64,000 nucleotides of DNA from Exilibacterium tricleocarpae (GTDB lineage: Bacteria; Pseudomonadota; Gammaproteobacteria; Pseudomonadales; Cellvibrionaceae): contig NZ_ML660105.1 in assembly GCF_007004655.1 (NCBI RefSeq), forward strand, positions 62,001 through 126,000, in the 5' to 3' direction. Below, piece by piece: positions 1 to 9,291 of the stretch; the stretch's first letter is position 1, and every line of letters begins with the position of its first letter. The notes under the pieces were generated by a model that searched no databases, had not been told where the DNA came from, and saw nothing but the letters and a program-made list of their open reading frames with translations. A program made the position numbers and the translations under genes.

Positions 1-475
1 CAGCCCCTATGACAAATACCGTGAGAAACATCAGCAGAAACTGGGTGACGGGATTCATAAACAGGGCTTTTTGCTGTTCGAAGGAGGCGATTTGCTGCTC
101 GATCTCGGCCGCCGGCTTACCGCTTTGCTGCACCTGTTCTATGTAGTAATCGTAGTACTGATCCATAAATTCCGGGTGCAGGAATTCAACATAGACCCAG
201 TTGTAGATACCGAACAGCGAGCCGGCGATAGCGCTGATCAGCAGCCCGATCGCCAGGCCTCGACCGAAGCCGACTTTTTGGTCTGGCTGCAGGCGGCGGA
301 ATTCGTTGATGGCGATAAAGATAAGCAACAGGGAGAGGATAATGGTGGCGTAGCCGATAATCTCGCCGATGGCAAATGTCTCCGGGCCACCGCCTATCAG
401 CAGATAGGTGATCAAAGGCACGCCGACCATGACCAGACCGGCGATCAGCCCCCACTTAATCGCTATTTGGGACAT
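1..475 (-). CDS. DUF4199-type integral membrane protein (3' part missing)
   Basis: The minus strand is open from position 475 to the window edge. It reads MSQIAIKWGLIAGLVMV, then several hydrophobic segments (around residues 5-25, 38-58 and 75-95), a polar loop rich in Tyr, Gln and Glu, and a last hydrophobic stretch cut by the edge. The segment pattern and the internal EFRRLQPDQKVGFGRGLAIG loop match what I know of DUF4199 membrane proteins, whose function is unknown. I chose the ATG at 475 because GGAGG lies six bases upstream; the frame stays open to an ATG near 570 that has no such site. The LuxR-type gene lies about 120 bp upstream on the same strand. The pairing suggests co-expression, which is inference. 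Confidence 0.75.
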   Translation of the reverse strand, partial: MSQIAIKWGLIAGLVMVGVPLITYLLIGGGPETFAIGEIIGYATIILSLLLIFIAINEFRRLQPDQKVGFGRGLAIGLLISAIAGSLFGIYNWVYVEFLHPEFMDQYYDYYIEQVQQSGKPAAEIEQQIASFEQQKALFMNPVTQFLLMFLTVFVIGA

Positions 476-596
476 ACCGGCCTCCAGGTTGATTCGGTTG
501 ATTTTGTCATTGTAGTAATCTCGCAGGTGATAGGTCACCGCAAGGTTATGAAAAGCCACCAGGGATGTCATCACCCAAATGGGTGATTTGAACTAT

Positions 597-1013
597 TTAT
601 AATAAATTCAATAGCTTGGCCTCTGCCGCTGCCTGGGTTCGGTTAGTGACCTGCAATTTGGTATAGAGATTTTTAAGGTGCGTTTTGATCGTATTGGGGG
701 ACAGCTTCAAAGCCGCCGCCATTTCTTTATTGGTATACCCGTGCGCCAACAGCCGTAAAATCTCCTGTTCCCGCTGCGAGAATTGTTGCAGCAGGGCCGG
801 ATCGGGTTCGGGTGTTTCCGTGTGAGGCTTGCCGCCGGGCCTCGGCCAGAGATAGCGGACCGCCAGTGCGCCAATAATCAAAAAACTCAGTGCGGTGATA
901 CCGAGATACACGTCCAAGGCGATCCGATGGCTGAAAAACGCGTATTCGAAGCCCTTAAACAGAGCCAAGAGCATAAACAAGAGGAGGCTGTAGCGAAGGA
1001 TGACAGACTTCAT
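597..1013 (-). CDS. Membrane-anchored LuxR-type HTH regulator
   Basis: A 138-aa protein. The N-terminal half has two predicted membrane segments (about residues 5-20 and 32-52). The C-terminal 65 residues form a LuxR/GerE helix-turn-helix with the typical SQREQEILRLLAHGYTNKEM and SPNTIKTHLKNLYTKL stretches. There is no receiver domain, so it is not a classical response regulator. The frame extends upstream to 1160, but that extension looks low-complexity and the ATG at 1013 starts right before the first membrane helix. No strong ribosome binding site supports either start. It precedes the DUF4199 gene on the same strand and may regulate it; that role is inferred from adjacency only. Confidence 0.75.
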   Translation of the reverse strand: MKSVILRYSLLLFMLLALFKGFEYAFFSHRIALDVYLGITALSFLIIGALAVRYLWPRPGGKPHTETPEPDPALLQQFSQREQEILRLLAHGYTNKEMAAALKLSPNTIKTHLKNLYTKLQVTNRTQAAAEAKLLNLL

Positions 1014-1246
1014 TTGATGTGTGCTCGGCTTCCAGCGGCGTAGATAGAATAAATCATAGCGTTTTTTATAGTCTGAAAATACCTGGTATCGAAACAGCAA
1101 AGCTGCGGTGTAAGTGGTAGTCATCTGTTGTGGTTGTGTCGGTGGCGCAGTGCAACTCATTACTCTATTGAGACCGAAGTCGATATGCTAATGTCTGAAT
1201 ATTTAGAAAAACTCGCTGCGTTGAAAAAATATATGAGGCTGAAGTA

Positions 1247-1462
1247 ATGTCGTATAACTACAAAGACCTAAATTATATACGTGAAGCACTTGCGCTTTAC
1301 GAAAAGCACTTGTGTGACGTTGACATAAACGAGTGTGATGACGACGAAGCCGAAGAACTTCAAGACGACATTCTCTACATGGGACGATTAAGAGCCTTGA
1401 CAGATCGTCTTATTGATGAATGGGAAAACAAAGGCCCAACGATAACGTTAGTAAAAGACTAA
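1247..1462 (+). CDS. Small acidic hypothetical protein
   Basis: A 71-aa ORF rich in Asp and Glu (for example DINECDDDEAEELQDD), predicted to be mostly helical and soluble. A GAGG stretch sits about 11 bases before the ATG. I do not recognise a family. It lies alone between the divergent LuxR gene and the convergent rsmE end. Composition is AT-richer than its neighbours. The amino acid pattern looks like a real protein rather than a shadow, since no gene occupies the opposite strand here. Confidence 0.5.
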   Translation: MSYNYKDLNYIREALALYEKHLCDVDINECDDDEAEELQDDILYMGRLRALTDRLIDEWENKGPTITLVKD

Positions 1463-1507
1463 ATCATAAGTCTTGATCTGCTTTGCAGTCAGTGAAGTGA
1501 GGGGAGC

Positions 1508-2236
1508 CTACAAGTCCCCCCACAGGTGCTGCAATAGACTAATCGCCACCAGTGGTGCCGTTTCTGTGCGCAGTACTCTCGGGCCTAGTGCCAGCGCTTC
1601 AAAACCCTGTGCTTGGGAAGCGCTGATTTCACCGGCGTCCAATCCACCTTCCGGGCCGATTAACAGAGCCACTGATTCAGGTCGGGTGGCGGCACTGAGT
1701 CTTTCACCGCCGGCCCGATGGTGAAGAACGAATTTACGCGTTGCTGTGACCTGCGGCAACCAGTCGTGCAGGCTTTGCAGTGGGTCGAGTTCCGGCAATC
1801 GATTGCGCTGGCACTGTTCACAGGTGCTGGCGACAATCTGTTGCCAGTGGTGGTGCTTTTTTTCCAGCCGCTCCCCGCTCAGCTTAACCTCGGTGCGCCC
1901 GGTGAACAGCGGTGAAATAGAAGCCACGCCCAGTTCGGTGGCTTTCTGCATCACCCAGTCCATACGCTCGCCTTTCGAAATGCCGATACCGAGTGTTATA
2001 TGCAAAGGTGATTCCCGCTCGATCTCGTTGAAAGCCAGCAGCTCTATATCGACATTGCGCTTGTCGATGGCAGTGATACGCGCGCGGTACTCGCCGCCGC
2101 GGCCGTTGAAAACAACTAAATCCCGTCCGACCTGCATTCGCAGTACTTTTACAAGATGGCGTGACGGGCCCTCCGCCAAGCGGAGTTCCCGGGCGTCGTT
2201 CAGGTTTTGCGGTGTGTAGATGCGGGGGACACGCAT
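1508..2236 (-). CDS. rsmE: 16S rRNA m3U1498 methyltransferase RsmE
   Basis: A 242-aa SPOUT-family methyltransferase that uses SAM to methylate N3 of U1498 in 16S rRNA. It starts MRVPRIYTPQNL. The C-terminal SPOUT knot signatures LLIGPEGGLDAGEI and LGPRVLRTETAPLVAI are present and the length is normal. The ATG at 2236 overlaps the metF stop codon by one base (TGATG), so the two are translationally coupled. It is the last gene of the sahR-metK-ahcY-metF run, fitting a SAM-consuming enzyme carried in a SAM-cycle operon. The frame also contains an in-frame TTG one codon upstream, which I do not prefer. Confidence 0.95.
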   Translation of the reverse strand: MRVPRIYTPQNLNDARELRLAEGPSRHLVKVLRMQVGRDLVVFNGRGGEYRARITAIDKRNVDIELLAFNEIERESPLHITLGIGISKGERMDWVMQKATELGVASISPLFTGRTEVKLSGERLEKKHHHWQQIVASTCEQCQRNRLPELDPLQSLHDWLPQVTATRKFVLHHRAGGERLSAATRPESVALLIGPEGGLDAGEISASQAQGFEALALGPRVLRTETAPLVAISLLQHLWGDL

Positions 2237-3087
2237 CAATCGTCGCCGGCCAGTCCCAGGTTACGAACGATGGTGGCGGTAGGCTCCGCCTGATTCATGG
2301 TATAGAAATGCAGTCCCGGGGCGCCGTTGTCCAGCAGTGTTTCGCACAACTCTGTCACCAGCTCCACGCCCAGGGCCTTTACAGCGTCCTTATCGTCGCC
2401 GAAGGACTCCATCCGCTTGCGCAGCCAGCGCGGAATCTCGGCACCGCAGTTGTCGCTGAAGCGGGCCAGGTTTTTAAAGTTGGTGATCGGCATAATGCCC
2501 GGGTAGATAGGTTGGGTGATACCCCGTTGTCGGCACTGTTCGAGAAAATAAAAGTAGGCGTCGGGGTTGTAGAAATACTGAGTGATTGCGCTGTTGGCGC
2601 CGGCGTCGAACTTACCTTGCAGAAATTCTATGTCGGCGTCGTAACTCTTTGCCTCCGGATGGATTTCCGGGTAGGCAGCCACCTCCAGGTGAAACTGATC
2701 ATTAAAGTGCCGGCGAATAAACTCCACCAGTTGATTGGCGTAAACCAAATGCGATGCGCCGCCCATGCCGGAGGGCATATCGCCGCGCAGGGCCACGATA
2801 CGGTCGATTCCCGCCGCCCGATACTCGCTCAGCAACGCTTTGATATCCGCTTCGCTGTCGCCGCCGAAAGACAGGTGCGGTGCTGCCTGCAATCCCTTCT
2901 CTTTGATACTGAAGACGGTGCCTTTGGTGTTATCCCGGGTGGAACCGCCGGCGCCGTAGGTGACCGAGAAAAACGCCGGCGCGAACTCGGCGAGACGATC
3001 GCAGACATGGGACAGTTTTTCATGACCGGCTGCGGTTTTTGGCGGGAAAAATTCGAAACTCAGGCGCAGGTCTTGTTCGTTACTCAT
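2236..3087 (-). CDS. metF: 5,10-methylenetetrahydrofolate reductase
   Basis: A 283-aa FAD enzyme that reduces 5,10-methylene-THF to 5-methyl-THF, the methyl donor for methionine synthase. The N-terminal LSFEFFPPKT motif, the VTYGAGGSTRDNT stretch and the ALRGDMP motif are typical of MetF. The ATG at 3087 is preceded by GGAACGG; an in-frame GTG lies one codon upstream. The gap to ahcY upstream is about 90 bp and contains a GC hairpin (arms AGCCGG at 3109-3114 and CCGGCT at 3125-3130) that could affect mRNA stability. It overlaps rsmE by one base. Confidence 0.97.
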   Translation of the reverse strand: MSNEQDLRLSFEFFPPKTAAGHEKLSHVCDRLAEFAPAFFSVTYGAGGSTRDNTKGTVFSIKEKGLQAAPHLSFGGDSEADIKALLSEYRAAGIDRIVALRGDMPSGMGGASHLVYANQLVEFIRRHFNDQFHLEVAAYPEIHPEAKSYDADIEFLQGKFDAGANSAITQYFYNPDAYFYFLEQCRQRGITQPIYPGIMPITNFKNLARFSDNCGAEIPRWLRKRMESFGDDKDAVKALGVELVTELCETLLDNGAPGLHFYTMNQAEPTATIVRNLGLAGDD

Positions 3088-3180
3088 CACCGTTCCGTTT
3101 ATTGAAGAAGCCGGCCGCAGGCGACCGGCTGAAAACCCATCCGCCGGGGGTGACCCGGTCGGACTCCGGAGCCTCTAAAC

Positions 3181-4587
3181 TCAGTACTTGTAGGTGTCCG
3201 GTTTAAAAGGCCCTTCTGCATTGACGTTGATATAGCTGGCCTGGTCCTCGGTCAACTGCGTGACTACGCCGCCGAAACCTTCCACCATATCCCGAGCCAC
3301 TTCCTCGTCCAGCTTTTTCGGCAACACTTCCACATAGAGGTTGGCGGCTTTCTCTGAAGCGGGCAGATCGGCAAACTTGCGCTCGTAGAGGTACATCTGT
3401 GCCAGCACCTGGTTGGCAAAAGAGCCGTCCATAATGCGCGACGGATGGCCGGTGGCGTTACCCAGATTGACCAGGCGACCTTCGGACAACAGGATCAGGT
3501 GATCGCCGTCGGCCTGTTCTTTGGCGGCGGCACGATAAATTTTATGCACCTGGGGTTTGACTTCCTCCCAGGTCCAGTTTTCGCGCATATAGGCGGTGTC
3601 GATTTCATTGTCGAAGTGACCGATATTGCACACAACGGCGCCGTTTTTCAGGGCTTGCAGCATAGGCGCATCGCACACATTGATATTGCCGGTCGTGGTC
3701 ACGATCAGGTCGGTGTTCTGCAACAGTGCCTGATTGATATCCTCCGACTTGCCGGTATTAATGCCGCCGTTGTAGGGCGAGACGACTTCAAAACCGTCCA
3801 TGCAGGCCTGCATGGCGCAGATCGGATCGATTTCCGTCACCTTGACGATCATGCCTTCCTGCCGCAGTGATGCGGCTGAGCCCTTGCCGACATCGCCGTA
3901 GCCGATAACCAGCGCTTTTTTGCCCGACAGCAGATGATCCGTGCCGCGCTTGATGGCGTCGTTGAGGCTGTGCCGGCAACCGTATTTATTGTCGTTCTTT
4001 GACTTGGTGACCGCGTCGTTGACGTTGATGGCGGGCACTTTCAACTCGCCTTTTTCCATCATTTCCACCAGGCGGTGCACACCGGTGGTGGTCTCCTCGG
4101 AGATGCCGTGAATGCGATCGAGCAGGTCCGGATACTTTTCATGGGCGATCTGGGTCAGATCGCCGCCGTCGTCGAGGATCATATTGGCGTCCCAGACGCT
4201 GCCGTCTTTGAGAATGGTCTGTTCGATACACCACCAGAATTCCTCCTCGGTTTCACCTTTCCAGGCAAATACCGGGACACCGGCTGCGGCAACGGCCGCC
4301 GCGGCGTGGTCCTGGGTGGAAAAAATATTACACGACGACCAGCGCACCTCGGCGCCCAGCTCCACCAGCGTTTCGATCAACACCGCGGTCTGGATGGTCA
4401 TATGGATACAACCCATGATCTTGGCGCCCGCCAGCGGCTGGGCAGCCTTGTACTTGCGGCGCAGCGCCATCAGTGCCGGCATCTCACCCTCGGCAATTTC
4501 GATTTCCTTGCGGCCCCACTCGGCGAGGCTGATATCGGCAACTTTGTAGTCGCTGAAATTTTCCACAACTTTTACGTTAGCAGTCAT
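3181..4587 (-). CDS. ahcY: S-adenosylhomocysteine hydrolase
   Basis: A 468-aa NAD-dependent enzyme that splits SAH into adenosine and homocysteine, completing the SAM cycle. Visible signatures are [13 protein letters not shown] in the substrate domain, the NAD-binding [12 protein letters not shown], and the conserved C-terminal end KPDTYKY that reaches into the neighbouring subunit. Length is normal for the longer bacterial form. GGAG lies about 12 bases before the ATG. It sits 45 bp after metK and before metF, in line with known SahR regulons that contain ahcY, metK and metF. Confidence 0.98.
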   Translation of the reverse strand: MTANVKVVENFSDYKVADISLAEWGRKEIEIAEGEMPALMALRRKYKAAQPLAGAKIMGCIHMTIQTAVLIETLVELGAEVRWSSCNIFSTQDHAAAAVAAAGVPVFAWKGETEEEFWWCIEQTILKDGSVWDANMILDDGGDLTQIAHEKYPDLLDRIHGISEETTTGVHRLVEMMEKGELKVPAINVNDAVTKSKNDNKYGCRHSLNDAIKRGTDHLLSGKKALVIGYGDVGKGSAASLRQEGMIVKVTEIDPICAMQACMDGFEVVSPYNGGINTGKSEDINQALLQNTDLIVTTTGNINVCDAPMLQALKNGAVVCNIGHFDNEIDTAYMRENWTWEEVKPQVHKIYRAAAKEQADGDHLILLSEGRLVNLGNATGHPSRIMDGSFANQVLAQMYLYERKFADLPASEKAANLYVEVLPKKLDEEVARDMVEGFGGVVTQLTEDQASYINVNAEGPFKPDTYKY

Positions 4588-4632
4588 TGATACTTCTCCG
4601 TTTAACAGTGCTTGTGTCGGCAGTGCGCGGTC

Positions 4633-5787
4633 TCAGAGCGCGGACTTCAACAATTCGGCTTTATCGGTTTTTTCCCAGGTGAACCCGTCGCCCTCGCGGC
4701 CAAAGTGGCCGTAGGCGGCGGTGGAGCGATAGATGGGGCGCTTGAGGTCCAGCATCTCGAGCAGGCCGCGCGGGCGCAGGTCGAAATGTTCGCGCACCAG
4801 TTCGACAATGCTGTCGTCACTGACCTTGCCGGTGCCGAAAGTGTTGACGGAGATGGACGTGGGTTCCGCCACGCCGATCGCGTAGGAGACCTGGATCTCG
4901 CAGCGCTCCGCCAGCCCGGCGGCGACAATATTCTTCGCCACATAACGGCCGGCGTAAGCGGCGGAGCGATCCACCTTGGAGGGGTCCTTGCCGGAAAAGG
5001 CGCCGCCGCCGTGGCGGGCCATGCCGCCGTAGGTATCGACGATAATCTTGCGACCTGTCAGGCCGCAGTCGCCGACCGGACCGCCGATAATAAACTGGCC
5101 GGTGGGGTTGATATGGTAGCGGGTATCGGCGTGCAGCCATTCCTGCGGCAGGGTGTGCTTGATCACTTCATCCATGACCGCTTCGCGGATATCGGCCTGG
5201 GAGACATCGGGGTCGTGCTGGGTCGACAGCACCACGGCGTCGACCGCCACCGGCTTGCCGTTTTGGTAGCGCAGCGTCACCTGGCTTTTGGCATCGGGGC
5301 GCAGCCAGGGCAGGACGCCTTTCTTGCGCAGGTAGGCCTGGCGTTCCACCAGGCGGTGGGCGTAGTAGATAGGCGCGGGCATCAGCACATCGGTTTCGTT
5401 GGTGGCGTAACCGAACATCAGGCCCTGGTCACCGGCGCCCATGTCTTTGTTTTCACCCTCGTCGACGCCCATGGCGATATCGGAGGACTGCTTGCCGATG
5501 GCATTGAGCACGGCACAGGAGGCGCCGTCGAACCCCACGTCGCTGGAGTTGTAACCGATATCGAGAATAACATCGCGGATCAGGTCTTCCAGATCGATAT
5601 AAGTAGAGGTGCGCACCTCACCGGCCACTATGGCCATGCCGGTCTTTACCAGGGTTTCGACAGCGACCCGGGCATCGGGATCGTCGGCGAGAATGGCATC
5701 GAGAATGGCATCGGAAATCTGGTCCGCCATTTTGTCGGGGTGGCCTTCCGAGACTGACTCGGATGTAAATACGGAATACTCTGACAT
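4633..5787 (-). CDS. metK: S-adenosylmethionine synthetase
   Basis: A 384-aa methionine adenosyltransferase that makes SAM from methionine and ATP. It shows the ATP-binding [17 protein letters not shown] near the N-terminus, [12 protein letters not shown] in the middle and the glycine-rich [16 protein letters not shown] loop, with normal length. A CCGGAG sequence precedes the ATG. It follows sahR after a 95-bp gap on the same strand. I looked for a SAM or SAH riboswitch in that gap and saw no convincing core, so control most likely comes from the upstream SahR operator. Confidence 0.98.
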   Translation of the reverse strand: MSEYSVFTSESVSEGHPDKMADQISDAILDAILADDPDARVAVETLVKTGMAIVAGEVRTSTYIDLEDLIRDVILDIGYNSSDVGFDGASCAVLNAIGKQSSDIAMGVDEGENKDMGAGDQGLMFGYATNETDVLMPAPIYYAHRLVERQAYLRKKGVLPWLRPDAKSQVTLRYQNGKPVAVDAVVLSTQHDPDVSQADIREAVMDEVIKHTLPQEWLHADTRYHINPTGQFIIGGPVGDCGLTGRKIIVDTYGGMARHGGGAFSGKDPSKVDRSAAYAGRYVAKNIVAAGLAERCEIQVSYAIGVAEPTSISVNTFGTGKVSDDSIVELVREHFDLRPRGLLEMLDLKRPIYRSTAAYGHFGREGDGFTWEKTDKAELLKSAL

Positions 5788-5882
5788 GTTATCTATTCTC
5801 CGGGCATATCGCTTGGTGCTAGTTAATAACTGTAGCTGCTTTGAGGTGTTTTACCCATGTAGCGGACCGGCAGCGGTCTCGC

Positions 5883-6875
5883 TCACCCGGTGGCAGCGCG
5901 TTTGAAAAACTGTCGCAACTGAATCTGGAAACCGTTGCGCAGGGCGAAATAGACACTCTGGCCCTCTTCCAATCCGGCGCTGGCGGCCCAGTTGGAAAAA
6001 TCTTCCGGGTCAAAACCGAGCCACAGGTCGCCGCAGGCGGTCCTGGCCCAGTTCTGGTCGTGGCGACACAAGTCTGTTATCAGTACCGCACCGCCGGGCC
6101 GCAACAGCGCATTAATGTCCTGAAACATTGCCGCCGGCGACGGGGTGTGGTGCAGGACCATATTGACCACTACACAATCTGCGGTCACCAACTGGTCACG
6201 GCGCGCCTCGCCGGTATCGCCGCAGACAAAGGTGACATTGTCCAACCCCTCCCGGGCGGCCTGGGCCTGGGCCTGCTCGAGCATGGCGGCGGCGTTATCC
6301 AGTGCCACCACCTGCTCGAAGCGTGGGGCCAGTACCGCTAAAAACTCCCCTTCACCCGGACCGACCTCCAGGGCGCAGGCGGTGCCTGGCAGTGGTGTTT
6401 GGGCCAGCAATTCCTGCACCTGTTCGGCGTAGACGGGAAAGCTGGCAATCAAATCCTGCTGTTCCCGGAATTTGGCGGCGTTTTCCGCAAAAAACTGTTT
6501 GGAGGCCGTCGCCCGCTCGGATTGAATATCCGCCAGCCGGGTGCTGATGGATGCCGGCAGCGGCTGCCGGTCAAGTGTCGAGAACAGAACTGTCTGCAGC
6601 CGTTCGGTCTCCGCGCCTCTGGCCGGCGCGGCGCGGCGATAAAAAATCGAGTTGCCCTCCCGCCGGGTGGCCACCAGGCCGGCACCGGACAGCACCTTCA
6701 GGTGATGGCTCATACCCGATTGCTTCATATCGAAAATCCGGCTGAGTTCCAGCACGCCGTAGGAATCCCGCGCCAGCACCCGCAGTATCTCCAGCCGCAA
6801 AGGGTCGCCGGCGGCCTTCAGGTGCCTGGCCAGTTGGGGGTAGGAGTTTTGCCCGGGGCTGTTGTTTTCGACCAT
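5883..6875 (-). CDS. sahR: SahR-type ArsR regulator with methyltransferase-like sensor domain
   Basis: A 330-aa protein. Residues about 12-85 form an ArsR winged helix (DPLRLEILRVLA, then MKQSGMSHHLKVLSGAGLV). Residues about 165-275 form a class I methyltransferase fold with the SAM motif LEVGPGEGEFLA and the VALDN acidic end of strand 2. No metal-binding Cys motif of ArsR/SmtB sensors is seen. This architecture matches the published SahR family, a repressor of SAM-cycle genes whose methylase-like domain binds SAH. The neighbours metK, ahcY and metF are exactly its known targets. No ribosome binding site precedes the ATG at 6875. The role is inferred from architecture and context. Confidence 0.9.
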   Translation of the reverse strand: MVENNSPGQNSYPQLARHLKAAGDPLRLEILRVLARDSYGVLELSRIFDMKQSGMSHHLKVLSGAGLVATRREGNSIFYRRAAPARGAETERLQTVLFSTLDRQPLPASISTRLADIQSERATASKQFFAENAAKFREQQDLIASFPVYAEQVQELLAQTPLPGTACALEVGPGEGEFLAVLAPRFEQVVALDNAAAMLEQAQAQAAREGLDNVTFVCGDTGEARRDQLVTADCVVVNMVLHHTPSPAAMFQDINALLRPGGAVLITDLCRHDQNWARTACGDLWLGFDPEDFSNWAASAGLEEGQSVYFALRNGFQIQLRQFFKRAATG

Positions 6876-6884
6876 ATGGCGTGG

Positions 6885-6927
6885 AGTCTAGCAGGGATTT
6901 TCGGGTATATCAAAAAATTTTGATATA
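6885..6927 (-). promoter_or_regulatory. Putative SahR operator overlapping the sahR operon promoter
   Basis: Positions 6906-6927 form an inverted repeat with two perfect 10-base arms (TATATCAAAA and TTTTGATATA) around a central AA. On the minus strand TTGATA (6913-6908) can serve as a -35 box, followed after 17 bases by TAGACT (6890-6885) as a -10 box. The operator therefore covers the -35 element, as expected for repression by an ArsR-family protein. The predicted start site falls only two or three bases before the sahR ATG, which would make the sahR message nearly leaderless. The palindrome is seen directly; its function is inferred. Confidence 0.75.
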
Positions 6928-7188
6928 GAAGGGGTTGCTATAAATCGCGTTGGTGCTGGCCGATAGGGTGTGTTGCCGGCCGGGTGGTAGCCGCGTCGGC
7001 GCACAAATCTGCAATGCCGGTTTGCGGTTTCGGTTTGATCGTTATCAACACCCATGGGGAGTGATATTTGTATGCTGCTGAATATTCCGGGCTCGAGGTC
7101 GAGATCACGGCTCGAGGTATTGCGGCAATTGGTATCAACTCACTTATGGTTTCTGCAGGGCAGCAGTCCTGCGGCGCGGGGAGGTGCG

Positions 7189-7953
7189 ATGAAATATATC
7201 AATCTTACGACGGACACTATTGATGCCGAGCATATCTGTTGCGCATTCTCGGATAAAAAATGCGCTGCGGGCTATGAGGCAAAAAAGCAGTGGTTGGCAA
7301 AGGAGTTTAACAATGAGTATGTGTTTCGGCGTCTCGATGAGCGCGCGAAAGTATTTATAGAGTACGGGCCTGCCGAAAAAGCCTGGACGCCGGTTGCCGC
7401 GGCCAACTATATGATGCTCGGTTGTTTTTGGGTGTCCGGCAAGTACAAGCAAAAAGGTCACGGTAAAGCGCTGTTGAAAAGTGCCGTTGACGATGCAAAA
7501 AAGCAGGGCAAAGACGGGCTGGTCGCGGTTGTCGGGACGAAGAAATTTCATTTTATGAGCGATACCAAATGGTTGTTGAGGCAGGGTTTTGAGGTCTGTG
7601 AGGAATTGTCATCGGGTTTTAGTCTGCTGTCATTGGACTTTAACGATGACGCCGTGCGGCCCGCGTTTAAACGCAGTGTCAAAAAACCTAAACTGCCTCT
7701 GACTAAAGGTTGTGTCGTGTATTTCTCGAACCGTTGCCCCTACACCGAGCACTATGTCGACGAGCATTTGACCGAGTCCTGCAAGCGGCGCAAGTTACCC
7801 TTGCAAATCGTCAAGATCAAAACCATAAGACAGGCCCAGTCAGCGCCAACGCCGGCGACAATTTTCAGTTTGTTTCTTGACGGGGAGTTCGCTACCACGG
7901 ATATTAGTGCCTGTATGGATAATCGCTTTGATAAGGTAGTTGGAAAGCGGTAG
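7189..7953 (+). CDS. GNAT acetyltransferase with YoaP-type C-terminal domain
   Basis: A 254-aa protein. The N-terminal part carries an acetyl-CoA-binding GNAT core (YMMLGCFWVSGKYKQKGHGK followed by ALLKSAVDDAKKQG). The C-terminal part (from about residue 165) with GCVVYFSNRCPYTEHYVDE resembles the YoaP domain, a thioredoxin-like region with a CPYT motif. The start at 7189 is chosen because GGGGAGG lies just upstream, although the frame is open further. The substrate is unknown. It begins an accessory block between sahR and tkt that I recall as directly adjacent in Pseudomonas. Confidence 0.8.
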   Translation: MKYINLTTDTIDAEHICCAFSDKKCAAGYEAKKQWLAKEFNNEYVFRRLDERAKVFIEYGPAEKAWTPVAAANYMMLGCFWVSGKYKQKGHGKALLKSAVDDAKKQGKDGLVAVVGTKKFHFMSDTKWLLRQGFEVCEELSSGFSLLSLDFNDDAVRPAFKRSVKKPKLPLTKGCVVYFSNRCPYTEHYVDEHLTESCKRRKLPLQIVKIKTIRQAQSAPTPATIFSLFLDGEFATTDISACMDNRFDKVVGKR

Positions 7954-8211
7954 GTAAACCGCACTGGGGTTGTCATTCATCCCTTTGGTCGCTGCAAGTG
8001 CGAATCAAACTTCTCGGTTGCTGTCGCAGAGGGCGGCGGGTATGCTGCGCCGGAGGTTGTTTCCGGTTCTATAGACCGTAACCAATTGTGCTTTCATATG
8101 CCGGAAGTGAACGACTTAAAAGCAAAGATGCCGTTTTGTTTTACCCGGGCCGGTCAAGTTGAAGATCTTCGCACAAAGGCTGCTGAAGTACTCGAGAGTT
8201 TAAGCAATTAG
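7954..8211 (+). pseudogene. Start-less ORF remnant downstream of the YoaP gene
   Basis: Directly after the TAG of the preceding gene the same reading frame stays open for 85 codons to a TAG at 8209-8211. It reads HPFGRCKCESNFSVAVAEGG, then SGSIDRNQLCFHMPEVNDLK, ending EVLESLSN. The amino acid composition looks like a genuine protein end, but there is no start codon with a ribosome binding site; the only ATG (8098) would give 38 residues. The simplest reading is the 3' remnant of a gene whose front was lost. I do not recognise the family. A readthrough extension of the YoaP gene is an alternative. Confidence 0.4.
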
Positions 8212-8326
8212 CCTGTTGAAAAGACCAATATCGGCCTGACAGTGTTATAGTGTACAAACCGCGTTTTTTGGCGGCCGAGGCCGCCCTGGCTAAAAAGCAA
8301 GCACTGCGACCTCCAGAAGGGATCCT

Positions 8327-8788
8327 ATGATAGAGTCAATTTTCATTTCCGATAAGCACGGTAAAGAACAACGACCGGTGCAGGCAATAGAAGTAGTTGC
8401 CGGCCAGGGCATCATCGGCGATAGGAACTACGGTAAAACAAAGTGGCCGGGACAAAACATTACATTTGTCGAACTGGAAGAAATTAATAATTTTAACCGA
8501 GATCACGGCCAGAATATTTCACTGGATGCGACCCGCCGTAACGTTGTTACCAAAGGTGTCGCCCTAAATGCCCTTGTCGGTAAAATATTCTATATCGGCG
8601 ATGTCAAATTCTTCGGTGTAGAGCTCTGTGAGCCTTGCGCAAAACTTGGCGAGCTTCTCGAAACTCAGACCCTCTCTAAAAAAGCTGCAGTAAAAGCCCT
8701 GGTGGGCAAAGGCGGACTGCGAGCCGATGCGCTATCGAACGGGAAGCTGACCGTTGGTATGGCGTTCACCCGGCAGGAAGATATGTGA
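8327..8788 (+). CDS. MOSC-domain protein
   Basis: A 153-aa single-domain MOSC protein. This fold occurs at the C-terminus of molybdenum cofactor sulfurases and in stand-alone proteins that handle sulfur or reduced nitrogen compounds. GIIGDRNYGK and the conserved cysteine in VELCEPCAKLGELL are visible. AGAAGGGATCCT precedes the ATG. A GC-rich perfect hairpin (GGCGGCC GA GGCCGCC, 8270-8285) stands in the leader. The next gene begins nine bases downstream, so they are probably co-transcribed. The precise substrate cannot be told from sequence. Confidence 0.85.
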   Translation: MIESIFISDKHGKEQRPVQAIEVVAGQGIIGDRNYGKTKWPGQNITFVELEEINNFNRDHGQNISLDATRRNVVTKGVALNALVGKIFYIGDVKFFGVELCEPCAKLGELLETQTLSKKAAVKALVGKGGLRADALSNGKLTVGMAFTRQEDM

Positions 8789-8797
8789 AAGCTCGAG

Positions 8798-9220
8798 ATG
8801 AGGATACGGCAGTACGACGCAAACGATAAAGATGACGTTATTTTGCTCTGGACCCAGTGCGGCCTCATTGTACCGCATAACGACCCGGCGAAAGATATAG
8901 ACAGAAAACTTAAGGTAGGTAGCGACTTGTTCCTGGTTGGGGTCAACGGGGAAAGTGAAATTGTCGCTACGGTGATGGGCGGCTACGATGGCCACCGGGG
9001 CTGGATAAATTATCTGGCCGTTAAGCCCTCGCAGCAGCGCAAAGGCTATGGGCGGTTGATTATGCAGGCCGTTGAGACGCTGATCAGGAACAGGGGCTGC
9101 CCTAAAATTAACCTGCAGGTACGCGCCGGCAATCAAGCGGTTATCGCTTTTTACACCGCTATCGGCTATGGCGATGATCATGTGATTGGTTTGGGTAAGC
9201 GCCTGGAACACGATGTATAA
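8798..9220 (+). CDS. GNAT acetyltransferase, YpeA-like
   Basis: A 140-aa GNAT protein. The acetyl-CoA loop appears as LAVKPSQQRKGYGRLIMQAV, followed by KINLQVRAGNQAVIAFYTAI, a pattern I associate with the YpeA family. Length is normal. It begins nine bases after the MOSC gene, which supports one transcript. The acceptor substrate is unknown. The translation initiation region has only a weak GAG before the ATG, consistent with coupling to the upstream gene. Confidence 0.85.
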   Translation: MRIRQYDANDKDDVILLWTQCGLIVPHNDPAKDIDRKLKVGSDLFLVGVNGESEIVATVMGGYDGHRGWINYLAVKPSQQRKGYGRLIMQAVETLIRNRGCPKINLQVRAGNQAVIAFYTAIGYGDDHVIGLGKRLEHDV

Positions 9221-9291
9221 AATGATCCTGAGAACAGATGCACTCGGGCGGCCGGGTGTCATGCACAGACTCTGCAACGGAGGATGGTCTT

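Noticed and set aside
4612-5757. Long plus-strand ORF of 381 codons
   Set aside because: It is exactly antisense to metK, has Gly/Val/His-rich shadow composition and no family match.
5788-5882. Possible SAM or SAH riboswitch upstream of metK
   Set aside because: No recognisable aptamer core in the 95-base gap; the SahR operator further upstream explains regulation better.
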